Positions 48,536 through 60,367 of a stretch of 64,000 bases of DNA are shown one piece after another. Every line of letters starts with the position of its first letter. The first letter of the stretch is position 1. The notes below the pieces were generated by a model that made no database searches, was not told the origin of the DNA, and saw nothing but the letters and a program-made list of their open reading frames with translations. Source of the DNA: Atopsyche davidsoni. Lineage: Eukaryota > Arthropoda > Insecta > Trichoptera > Hydrobiosidae. Made by a program: the position numbers and the translations under genes. The stretch lies in the NCBI GenBank assembly GCA_022113835.1, contig JAILWY010000011.1, positions 7,064,501-7,128,500 of the forward strand, read 5' to 3'.

Positions 48536-50683
48536 CCCGCGGTTCTTCCGACGTCGTGTGTATTAAGTTTATTAGTTTTTGAGTTTTTTGATATTATTAG
48601 AAAATATTTTGCCAAAAAACTACTGCATCAATAGAAATATTTTTAATGCCAAACGTTAGAAAAATTCCTTCTTATACAGCAAATTTTTTTTTATTTCTTA
48701 TAAATTTTTTTTTAATATGATAAATATTTATTTTCCCAATTGTAGTTTAGGAATTTTGAGATTATTATGACGGACGGATATAGAACTATTAAATTGTCAA
48801 TTTATTTTTCTAAATTGATAGATTTTTTTTTACAGAATATTAGAAAATGTTATAAATTATTTTCGCATATTTTTTCTTTAGCATACCGTTCTTTTTTAAG
48901 GACAAAAAAGTCATCAAAATTTGATAAAATGACGACATTTCAAAATCAAAGTTTGTTATAGTTTTTTTCTTTGTAAAATTTTTAAACTTATACCTTACCA
49001 TAGATTTATATGTAATCTTTTGATTCCAATTTAAAAAAGGACACCTGATTGCTTAAAGGTTGAAGATCCGTCGGTCATAATGATCTGAAAATTCCTTAAC
49101 TTCAATCCGAAAAACACATACTTATCATATTAAAAGTAAATTTATAAAAAAATAATAAATCTTGTCTGTAGAAAAAGAAATTTATTTAACTTGTGGCATT
49201 AATTTTTTTTCAATCAATCCTGATAATATATATATATATATCTTACATAATGTTTTTAGAAACCTCCATTTCAGGGTTAACGGTTGTCGATATCAGGATA
49301 TAACAAGATCGCTAATAACTCGGTATAGTGTTTGGATCAAGCAAAACCAGTTTTTTGGCATTTCACCTGGCAAAATCATTAACCAGTTATTACCTTAATT
49401 GCTCGAACCAATGACAAAAATTAATGAAATATAAATTAAAATAATGTAGCACACAAGATATTACGCAAAAACGATATATTATCGCTTCCATATTCCATGG
49501 TTTTATATGATTTTATAAAACGGTAAAAATCAATTTTACTGATTATTTTCAATATTTTCATGTTTAAAATAAATGAAAACCTTTTTGAAAAAAAAACTTT
49601 TTTTTTATTATGTTATCATTAAAACCAGTATTCGACAAAATGCAAATTTTCACTATGCAAACGATTTATGTAAAAAATAGATAACATAATATTATAAAAT
49701 AGGCTTTTTAAATTTATTTCATTCACTATTGTTATGTGAATTTTATTAATTATCACTAAATATACTATGTTAATTTTAATAGTATTGAAAATAGATTTTA
49801 TTACATTACAAGGGAATCGCTTAAAAAAATAACGCATCATATCAGTCATTATATTGACACCATCTGTTGATTGAATCATAAATTTTTATCAAACTTAATC
49901 AGTAAAAAAATATATTCAAACCTGCGATGATCACCTGTACGTGGTTTTAGGAATGATTTCACTATCTAAATAATTATCTTATGTAAATACGAAGTCCAAT
50001 AGAAAGTATCATTTTTATTTCTAAACTGATGATGCAATAACCGTTTTAACTTCTTTATATATTAATTATTAAATGACGGAGTTATGTATTCGGGATCTAC
50101 AAAGGATGTAGATATAAATAAAAATAAGACAGCATTATTATTTCATAGCTTTAATTTTAATGAAGTGATACTATTATATACAGTTTTTCTATTATTGTTT
50201 TTATTCCTCACACCGTATTAAATTCTGTGCAGTAATGATATTTAGTACATTATAAACTTATTTAATTGAACAGTTTCTGTTAACGAGTTAAATATATAAA
50301 TTTATTTATTTATACCTTTAATAAGAGTAATATACTAAAGACAAAATGTTGAATAATTTTTTTCACTGCAAGAAAAATATTTCTTCACGTAAATTCTAAA
50401 AACTACTTGTCAATCATTACATGATTACTTTTTCCCTATATGAATTTGACATCCAATATATCGATATATTCACTTTATAATGTTACTTTGATATTAAAAT
50501 TATACTTTGCAACGTTAAGTTGGGATAATAAATATTTTCAAACAAGACAAATCGAAATCATTTAATACGTAATAATTTAAAAGAGAATTTTTTTATCTTG
50601 CATTAAAAAATAAATTATTTTATTTTAGTAAAAATATTCATTCAAATGCCATTTTGTGATTTTTAAAAGAGTGAATTTCTTGT
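48536..50683. other. AT-rich spacer between CT9 and CT8
   Basis: No recognisable exons or elements. Open frames here are short and low-complexity. Confidence 0.5.
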
Positions 50684-50763
50684 TTGAAACTTGACGTAAA
50701 AATAAAAATTTAATTTTAAAGCCTAAAGTGTTTTAAATGTTATAAGTATGGTTGTAATTTTCA
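50684..50763. repeat. CT9 3' flank, duplicated at 47992-48070
   Basis: GAAACTTGACGTAAAAAT through TATAAGTATGGTTGTAATTTTC occurs in the same orientation in both places. This copy abuts the CT9 stop codon and would be 3' UTR; the other is inside the fold-back element. Confidence 0.75.
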
Positions 50764-50770
50764 GTATTCA

Positions 50771-53687
50771 TCAGTCCAGGTTCAGAGACCTGAAGGTTCC
50801 ATTGACTCCCAGAAGGTCGTCCATTACCAGGTCGGCTTTACCGAGCCTCTTGGATTCATCAGATTTGAGTTCTTCTGCCCTTGCAAACCACTCGATCCAG
50901 TATTGTGAGGTTATTGCTTTACTCCATTCCTCTAAAAAAAATAATTTCCAATTGAATAAGAAAAGAAAAAACAACATCGTGAAATATTAAAAAAAAATTT
51001 TAACCTGTCCAGTTTTCAACTGATACATATTTTTGATCTCAAATCATGAAATATATTTTTTTCGCATGTTTAATGAAATCCTTGGAAGGCAAGTAGGCCT
51101 ACCTGAAATATCTTTTGAAGTCTCAGGATATGTACCACCATAGTCCAAGGGCAGATATTCCTTTCGAACTCGCTGATGAAGTTCATCTAAATCCTTCAAA
51201 AAGAAAATTCTCTGCTTTCCCTTGGAATTGAAGGCACTGGTGATAATGTTGATCGTGGTCATCAAGTACGAAGGGCAGTTGAACAGATATACGGCACTGC
51301 AACGGGCACTGTAAGACTGAAAATTATGAAATATATTTATCGAAATCAGTAAATTGCACACCCTTGAAGATTTATCAGCGATCGTCGACCTCTGGATCAA
51401 TCTCAATTTTTGTATGTATCAAAATAATTTCTAAATGCTTTACACAGCTTGAGTATCAGTTTTTACCTTGTGACTTTTTCTATAAATAAGTGAAATGGAC
51501 TTCAAGCTCTTTAATTATCCGAGTTTGAAACTCTTCCACTCGTATAATTAATAAAAAAATATATTAACGGCGTTTGCTGTTAGCAGGCGTCACTTTTCTA
51601 TAACTGTTACACACGACAAGTGGATTCTGATCAACGACAATTTTAAACAGAAGCATAACACGTAAAGGGAGTAAATAACGGTTTGGAGTATCAGATAGTA
51701 AAGTTACCTCATAGGCAAAGGTGCAATGCCGCAATAATCCAGGGGTTGTTGAAGTAAAGTGTGCCAATCGCACGTTCTTCAGATCATAGATTAAGATTTC
51801 ACTCCTATTCGTGTCCATGCATAACCGCATGTCCGCAAGCATGTAAGCCACGCACAACGACGGAGTAATATTATTCAGATTTGGATCAACCGAATTCAAC
51901 CTAAAACATCAGAATTTAATTTAGTATTTCAAAATCTGTTATGCATGGCTGCCATTGTGTGCCCTGGGTGTGAAATGCGGACTTGGAATGATTTTAGGGA
52001 TGTTTTCAGTGAGGAAAGTAACCTAACCTAACCTAACCCCCCCAGAAGAAGCCTGCAGAAGAAGTATTACGAAATTCAATATTTTTGACTGAGAGTACTT
52101 GGTGGAATTCCATTTTATTATTTTTGAATAAAATACGTGAGTGATTTTCCACATTTTCGTTTTTATTAGTGACCGGCTTCGCCAACCTTTCACGTTGAAT
52201 GTTTGATAATGCCAACGTGAAAGGTTGGCGAAACCGGTCACTAATAAAAACGAAAATGTGGAAAAACTGAAAAATATTAAGAAGTATTATATCTAAATTC
52301 CAGAGTTTCTTAAGAAACGGATCATAAAATAATGTTTTAGGAATGCAGCAATGCAAAGAGTTTTCTTTTTAACCATATACACTATTTAACATTCGAAAAC
52401 CATAAACAGACATGCATTGTTCCGTAAGATTGTCCTTTAAGAGGAGACACACGAAAAGAAGACCTAGCTTAATTAATTAAAGAAAAGAAAAGAAGACTTA
52501 GCATAATTTTATATTATTGTTTCAACATTTCGGTCCCGATCACAATACATTTTTTTAAAAGAATTTATAATGTTATTCTCACTTTTCATTCTTACAGATT
52601 CATTCAGTGATTGTCGGAAATAATTAAAATGGCCAATAATTTTAACGTTCAATGACTAATTGGAAATTCTATACAATATCAATTTTTTTAAGTGACTTTC
52701 GTTTTAGTATTATTTTATAATATTTAACGTGAAACATGTGTACAATACATTACTGGTCTGGGAAAGGTTAGATTATTTTCACAAATAGGTCAAATGAATG
52801 GAAGATTGAACATAAATTCTTAATAATTTTTTTACCTCCAAAGAATCACACGATCATTGTTTTCGGTCAGTTTAGGCATTATGGTGATGATGAAGTCATC
52901 CATTGTCGCTTTCACATCTTCCATAGTGGAGTTCCTTTTGCCGAGGATGTCTGGAACTAAGGTTCTGCCGGAAATAATATTATCTACCTTCCTCTTTGTC
53001 TTATCCACGTTGAATTTGTTGGAAATTAGCAGCTTCTTTATATATCGGGTCTCTGAAAAAATACAAAATATACTGCGATCAGAAAATATTACCGAATGAG
53101 TTTATTATTACTAAAACAGCTTCGTTGAAACTTTAAAATGTCAAGTTAAGAAGTAATAAACAATTTTTCGTATTCTATAGGATTAAACTTTATGCAGATA
53201 TAAATATTTTCAAGTTGGGAAATAGTTTGATTAAAAATATTTTACAGTCTTGTTATTAATTCAGAAATATTGCCAGTAAAACTAAACAGCCAGACGTCAC
53301 TGTATATTTTTTCTGATAATAAACACCATCACAAATTTATTCAAATTAGACGATCATTGTCATTCAATTTCATTTGAAAAAACGCCAAGTTTTAACTTTG
53401 GATGTTACTGATAATTTACCTAAATGCATATATTTCCATAAATTACATTATATTTAGTTGTACACATACAACAATACATACATATATATATATATTTTTT
53501 TAATTTATATAATAATCTAACCGAATCCATCTTTGGGAAGATGGGGCTGGAGGTTATACCAGTCCCTGATCCTCTCCATGTATTCATCCATTTCCTTCTC
53601 GGAGACGTTGAACTCATCCATGGAAATCCGCAGCTGGTCATCCGAAGTGCACAGCAACTTCTCCTGGAATTCTTCTAGGGTCGTCAT
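50771..53687 (-). CDS. CT9: CRAL-TRIO lipid-binding protein, 316 aa, intact
   Basis: Exons: 53522-53687, 52836-53052, 51708-51900, 51103-51316, 50771-50931; phases 1-2-0-1, 951 nt, stop TGA. Exon 4 is 214 nt, one codon shorter than its paralogues at its start (SYSARC instead of KCYGSRY). The start ATG follows an ATCACAG acceptor by one base. Exon 1 has FQEKLLCTSDDQLRISM and RIRDWYNLQPHLPKDGFG; exon 2 LLISNKFNVDKTKRKVDNII; exon 3 IYDLKNVRLAHFTS; exon 4 YLFNCPSYLMTTI and LPLDYGGTYP; exon 5 GKADLVMDDLLG and GTFRSLNLD. It is the most diverged middle-subfamily member. Intron 2 contains a fold-back element (52147-52263). No leader exon was placed with confidence. Confidence 0.9.
52147..52263. repeat. 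51-bp-arm fold-back in CT9 intron 2
   Basis: Arms 52147-52197 and 52213-52263 are inverse copies with about one mismatch, with a 15-base loop. It is an enlarged copy of the dispersed GGTTTCGCCAACC element (flank 52070-52146 matches 23690-23760). The right arm with the loop also reads TTGATAAT, GCCAAC...GTTGGC, GAAAC: the same layout as the hammerhead-like core but with core bases altered. Confidence 0.8.
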
Positions 53688-55105
53688 GCTGTGATGGTAT
53701 TTATCGTGTATTTCCATGAACTGACTACCATGGGATCAGCTAGAAAATGCTGTCGACTTGCCGCAACGTTTTTGAAAAAACCTTTTTTTTTGTGACAGGA
53801 ACGTATCACTCAAATAATTTTGGACATTGAATTATTACAATACGTATCAAAGTTTAAAAACAACAAAAAATCGAATGAGCTGAAATATATTTAAGAATAA
53901 TTATACGAACAAATTAGAAGCCATTTAGAGAATAATTTTCATATTATAACACAAACACTTTTTCGTTTCACTTATACTTGTTAAGTTATTTATATTATGA
54001 GACGTTCTGAATTATTTAATTTCAACAACCAATCACTGAATTAATTAAATATTAATAAAATAATTTAATAAATAAAATATTTTCTAAAATTTTCCTTTAC
54101 GAATACAATTATTTTCAAAGATAAAATAAAAATTATTCCTGACTTCCGGATCACTCACTTGTTAATTTAAATACAAATTTACGTCGCTGAATATTTGTTA
54201 TTTATATATTAAAATTATGAATATTTTTAAATTTATTTCATATTATTATTATTTTTTATTTATTTCATATTATTAATATTTCACTGCGAATAAATCTTGA
54301 AATAAAAAAAATACTGTGCATAGAGCTGTGCTGTCTCTGTGAATGGTATAGTATAACTAAAAATTTATTTAATTCACACCTGCTAATTTATTTAAGCCTT
54401 TAGGTATTCTTACAAAGAAGAGTTGCTGCTATGATAGACAAAGACAGAGAACTCCTTTGCATTTGAAAACTTTGTCAAAGGTCAGGCTCATCGTAAAATT
54501 GAGGAAAATGTGCCCAGAGACGAGTTAAGCCAAAGGTCATGGAAATACACAAAACTGATCTCAATACATGATTAAAATGTATTTATTTATCATTGTTCAA
54601 CAATCGAAAGACTTCCATGCTCACATAACTTAAGAACGCATTTAACCACACTATTCTATAATATTAAAGTGAAAGCCACAATGAAGAAGGCAAGTAATTC
54701 AAAAAAGTTGACAGTAAAGTTTATTAAAAAATAATGTATAAATTTTTCAAAAATTATTGCTTTCAAAGATAAATAACCAAATAATATTCTTTTACTTATA
54801 AACTTTTATTTATTTCATATTTACAAAATGAAATTCACTAGGACAAACATTTTTAATTAATTTTTTTTAAATATATATTACCAAAAAGCTGATTTTTATA
54901 TTATATAATGAATTAAGTACACTTTTTCTTATAAATGATATTCATTATCGTACCAGTAAAAATTATATCCCCTGAATTTATTTTTACAAATTCCGCGTAT
55001 GAGCTTTCAAATTCATTAAAGAAATTGAATTCATTTGAATAAATCATTGAAAAAATAAATAAATACTTGACCACATTGTTGAATAATTAGGAATGTTTGT
55101 TTTAA
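53688..55105. other. Spacer between CT10 and CT9
   Basis: AT-rich, no recognised exon or element. An initiator-like TCAGTG occurs near 54035 on the minus strand but without a convincing TATA box or shared donor. Confidence 0.4.
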
Positions 55106-58100
55106 TCAATCAAGTTCTAATTTCCTGAATGTTCCAGTGGCTCCTATGAGGTCATTTAGAATAAAATCTGCTTTTCCAAGTCGTTTCGATTCGTCAGATC
55201 TTATCTGCTCTGTCTCCGTCAGCCATTTTCTCCAATATGGCGTCCGCAGTATTTTCCTAAGATCGTCTGTAACAAAGGCATACGTAAAAAAAATATTTTG
55301 TGTTATTTATATGCGCTCGGTATCTTAAAATATAAGTTATTTAATTTTTGGGTGCTCGCGTTTTTGATTTTAATTTTTATAACGATCCGTTTTATTTCTT
55401 ATTTTTATTAAAAAATGATATATTTATTTGAATGTTTCTTACCTGATAGGTCTTTGCTTGTCATTGGTAGATTCCCTCCCAAGTCTTTGGGCAGCAAGTC
55501 TTTCGAGATCTTTTCGTGCAATTGTTCTAAGTTTTCTAAAAATACAACCCTCTCTTCTAGCTTCTTCTTCATCAAAGATCTAATCATGCTGACTGTTTTC
55601 AGAAATAATGGTGAACAGTTAAGAATATATATGGACGAGAATCTGGAAGCAAAACACTCCTGAAAAAAATTCAGGCAAATTAATTTTAAAATTTGATATA
55701 AAACACTGAACAAAAAAAATATTTTTGAGAATTTTATTCACCAGAAAAATACGATGAAAGCGTGTGTTTATTCAACACTTGTATGTTTATGAAATATTGA
55801 GTGAAGAATATTAAAATCTTACAGGAATATTATAGTTTCATATGTATTTAATAAATATGACTTTAGGTGAATAAAAATACGTTATTAATCTTTAATCAAC
55901 ACAGCAATTTAATCCCACTTTCAAATGTTTACCTGGATGGCGTACATCGTCTTTTTGATCAAGGATGCGTTCAGCTTGAGGAAGTGTCCCAACTTGAGGT
56001 TCTGGCAGTCGATGATGAAGACGCACTGACTATTGGTGTCCAGCAGAGATCTGATCTCCGACATCATGAAGGTGAATGCCATGTGGACCAGTGGGTCGAA
56101 GGCACCCGGGTCATTAGGGTTCATTCTGAAAAAAATTAAAGTATTATATCAAAATTATCTTTTTGATCAAATACCCAATAAACCTATTTTGTAAACCCTA
56201 AAAATCGGTTCTGCGTACCAAATATTATTATTTTAATCAAAAATCTATGCATTTAACTAAAAAATTACATAAAATATTGCTAAACCGTATAGCTCCATTT
56301 CCAAGATCTATAAAAATGATTTGATCGGACGAATTTAATAACATTAAATGCAGTAATCAATTATATTAATGTACATTACTTAATAATAATAATAACTTTA
56401 TCTCGAATCACTCATATTATAAGCAGAAATTATTTTTAGAAAATGTCACTTAAAATAATGAAAAATTAAATGATAGTGTAAAGCAAGCGTACCTAATGTC
56501 AAAAGAAATTTCAAAGTTTATATGAAATAAGAGGAAAACAGCGAATAAACACATTTTTTGCGCAATTTTATTTTTCCAACGAACAAAAAAAGTATCTGAT
56601 ATTTTTTGATATAAACAATGTGAATAATTAAGTTTTATTATTTTACTTTTTTTGTAATAATTCCCTATAAATAATATTTCGACTAAAGCAAAATGTTTTA
56701 TTAAATCTTATGAATTCACGCTTGTACCGTTAAGTTATATAAATATATATATTTTTTGTGTTTTATAACAGTAAATTCAATTTTGTCAATTCATAAAGGT
56801 GGTATTAGTGAGTTCAAGTTATTAAAAGTATATAAAGGTATGACAGTGAAATGTTTTTTTTTTTTGTCATGTACCTGTAAATAACAATTCTATCGTTTTC
56901 AGGAGTCAGCTGAGGAACCATGGAGTAGTCCACGATGTCCATCATGTATCTCATTCTGGTCGAAAGTGGATCTCTGTTGGTGAAGAGCTCCGGCAAGAGA
57001 CTTCTGGCTGTCAGAAGATTGTCGATCTTTTTCTTCGTCTTCTCCAGGTTGAACTTATTGTAAATAAGATTACGTCGCAGTGTTTTTTCATCTGAAAATC
57101 AAATAAATAAAATTAAAACACCAATAAAATAATAATTTTAAATTTATATTTATTTTAATACCGTTATATTTGTTTTATTACTTAGCGAGCTATTCAAAGT
57201 ACCATTATTAAGGTAATACAGTTTTAGTACGAGTACACTAAAAAAATCACATAATACTCAAAATGATTTTTTTAAAAGTAATCTTCTTGAAATTGCAAAA
57301 AAATATTGATTTTTTTAATTGATATAAGATTTCAAGATCAGTATAATTTTTTTTTAAGAAAACTTTCTAATTTACTGTGTACTAAAAAAATGTTACTTTT
57401 CCAAATATCATTCATACAGTGAATGCACAATTTAAATGAAATAAAAAACATTGAGATTACTACTATATATATAAATAAATATGATATATTTATATATATA
57501 GTATAAATATTTTTTAAAAAGCACCTGTTTTGAATATTTTTTATTCTTGTAACAATGATTTATATTTTTCCCTTGAAACGAGCAATCAATGATTTTGGAG
57601 TTAAAATAATTATAAATTTACAAGAAACAAAAAAATAGTATTTGTGTCATTGAATCTTTATGACACGGTTTATAAAATAAAAAAAATAATGATTTGCAAG
57701 CCATGATGAAATCAAACTAAACATAACTGCTTTTGCAAACGATTCTAAATACGACAGATCCCAGAATTAATGATCATTGATTTTTGATCAAAGTTCGCCC
57801 ATTAAAAACCAGTACTGGGCTAAATATACTTTGGAATATAATATATTGTATGAAGTAATAATTTTCTACAAGAAATGACGAGAAAAATATATAAAACCTA
57901 TCGCTGTTTTGCTGTGGGCCTGTGAGAATTTAAATCGTTGAGTGCAAACGTGAAACCAATTTACTGTATTTCTAGATAATTGAATCGTGTCTCGATTGCA
58001 TATTTTCAAAAGCGGTATGCAATTTTGTTTAGATATAATAATATTTAAGACTATTTATTTTTAGGGCATTAGAAAAAAAAAAAGTTTACAACAATTTGAA

Positions 58101-58681
58101 TTAATAAGACTTTCCCAAGAAATGTTCAGAGAAATAAATGGTTCTCTGAGAAGAGGCATCTGAAAAATAAGTCTATTTACAGACTGTAACTGCGGCTTGG
58201 TGCTGAATGAGTCCGTCTCTGTGTGAGTCACTACTTTGTGTATAATTTTATACCGTTATATGCAAGCGTGAAACCGTTGTGATCTAGATAAAAAATGCAC
58301 TCACTTGAGAAGAAAAAATGCGATTAAGTATAGAAGACGTGAGATTTTATGTTTTATTTTTAATTGACGTTTTGAATAAGTCGAGGCAGATTAAAAATGG
58401 TAAAACATACGAGCATATAGAAATAAATAATTATGCGGAAATTTAACTGCAAGGTGAGAATTTAACCGGGAATTCAGCAGTCAAACCACTTTCAAAACAT
58501 AATAAACATTTATGTACTTGCCCAGTCCATTTTCAGGCAGATGAGGCTGCAGCCGGTACCAGTCTCTGATGCGGCTGATATGCTCATGAAGTTTCTTTTC
58601 AGAGACACCCAGCTGGGCCAAGGGGACATATATCTTATCGTCTGACGTATTCAACAGCTTACTTTGAAATTCATCGTGCAT
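55106..58681 (-). CDS. CT10: CRAL-TRIO lipid-binding protein, 315 aa, intact, GC-AG first coding intron
   Basis: Exons: 58522-58681, 56875-57091, 55933-56125, 55443-55659, 55106-55266; phases 1-2-0-1, 948 nt, stop TGA. The donor after exon 1 reads CTGG|GCAAGT, a GC donor in ideal context at exactly the place where all paralogues have GT; a GT four bases further would break the frame. The start ATG lies 12 nt after a TTTCAG acceptor. Landmarks: LLNTSDDKIYVPL, RIRDWYRLQPHLPENGLG, YNKFNLEKTKKKIDNLLTARSLLPELF, IIDCQNLKLGHFLK, ECFASRFSSIYILNCSPLF with LPKDLGGNLP, and DESKRLGKADFILND with GTFRKLELD. With CT11 it forms the right-hand subfamily (LPKDLGG loop). Leader exon and promoter at 58877-59012. 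Confidence 0.88.
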
Positions 58682-58876
58682 TTTGGTAATTTTCTGAAAT
58701 ATAAAACGACGTGTTAAAATACGCCATGGTACAGTGAAAGCTTCAATATTGTGGTCTTGCGAATCAATATACAGGAAGTGGGAGAGACTTGAGATAATAT
58801 GGTTCGGTTTGATCAACAAGCGCAAGTGAATTCACGTGTAGTTTTTTTTAGATTAATAAATCAACATTTTACTTAC

Positions 58877-59012
58877 AGACGCACACGTGCTGCACCATTA
58901 ACAAGTTTTAAGTTTAATTTGTGTTTAGTTAACTAAATCTTACTGATAGTTCAACATGTCCGGCATTACGCGGCGTCGGTAACTAACTGAGTCAGAGCAG
59001 ATCTAGTTTTTA
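58877..59012 (-). promoter_or_regulatory. CT10 core promoter and leader exon with a short uORF
   Basis: Minus strand TAAAAA (from 59012) lies about 24 bases upstream of an initiator TCAGTTA (+1 at 58988). GC-rich sequence follows. The 112-nt leader ends at 58877 with donor GTAAGTA. It contains an upstream reading frame MPDMLNYQ followed by TAA. No similarity to the CT1-3 or CT4/7 promoters apart from the element layout. Confidence 0.5.
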
Positions 59013-60367
59013 GAGCAGAGCTGTTATACAAATTATTCGAAGCAAAAAGTCGGAAGTGAAAGGCGCAGACCAATTTCGTAACGGAGGCATACAAAAAGTT
59101 TCATGTATATAAAAGTATTTTATTACATCCAGAACAAGCATCGAAAAAAATATACTTATACATCGTTGTTATTCGGTATTTTTACATAAAATTTCTGCGT
59201 AGTTTCTCTAGCCTTTATTGTTACATATCATTTTAAAACAAAGCGAGGATTTGTCGTATATTGTAATACCTTTACTTCAACAATGAAACATATAAAAAAA
59301 GTTCTGATATCAGGTGTATAACATCACTCGTAGATGCTGTACTACCTCTAGACTTATACTGCTTTGGATAACAATGGAATTCAGTTATTTATTGATAATG
59401 ATACGAGAAAGTATATAGCTGCAATATTTACAGGAATGTTTAAAAAATGACACGGCAACTGTCTGCTTATAGAGTCGGTCGAGTGTAAAGTTATGAAATA
59501 TGAACACATCGTTGAATAACTCGTTTAACTGTGGTTTTTTTATATACAGCTGTTTTCGGTTTTTATAATGATGGAGATAAAAAATAAATATTTATTCATA
59601 CGCCATCTATGAAATGCTGGATAAATTTGAAATATTTTTGGCGAAAATATAAAATATTTAAATTCTGCGTTCATGGTTATTATAATTCCGACATTTTAGT
59701 TTAACTAAGCCCCTGAAGACGGCATAACACCCAGAAAATTAGTGTTATATGAAAAAAATCCTCAAAAACCTTTGAGTATGCTTTATATAATATTTGAAAA
59801 TATATAAATAAATTTTATTCTGATTTATTTTTTATATAATAAGCAAAATAAAAATAATATATTTTACTAAGACAGATTAATTAAGATGAATAAATACTTT
59901 CCTTTCGTTTTTAGACTCAACTCGTTACTTTATACCGGTTTCAGAATTTTACTTCAGCCAAGACATCTGATATCTTGATTTTTAAAACAAATTATACGAA
60001 ATATCTCTTATGTAAGTGAAAATTAAGTAAATTTTCTTCATTCTTAACATCTAAATAGAAATTTTTAAATTATTTAAAATATTACTTTTTATTAAAAATG
60101 GCTAATTTTGCAGCCATAATATATAATTAGATCAATGAAATAATTTTAATAAAAACGTCATAACTGTATATTTTAATTCATGATCATACAAATAAAAAGA
60201 ACGTACTAATATTTATTATAATTTGTAAAATATTTTAAAGTATTAAAAACAATAAATACACGATTTTGCTATTTCGAAAATCGCAAAAATATTTTTCATT
60301 CCTAATACAATTTGACCGGAACTCTTCTTGGTGGCTGTTGCGCAGACCGGATGTGGATGCGCATATT
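59013..60367. other. Spacer between CT11 and CT10
   Basis: AT-rich. A CCTGAAGACGGCATAAC motif near 59711 resembles decayed Penelope-like tails. No exons recognised. Confidence 0.4.

Noticed and set aside
54020..54045. Initiator-like TCAGTG upstream of CT9
   Set aside because: No TATA box at a proper distance and no donor resembling the other leader exons.
58515..58519. GT donor four bases downstream of CT10 exon 1
   Set aside because: Its use would shift the frame of exon 2; the GC donor keeps the phase found in all paralogues.
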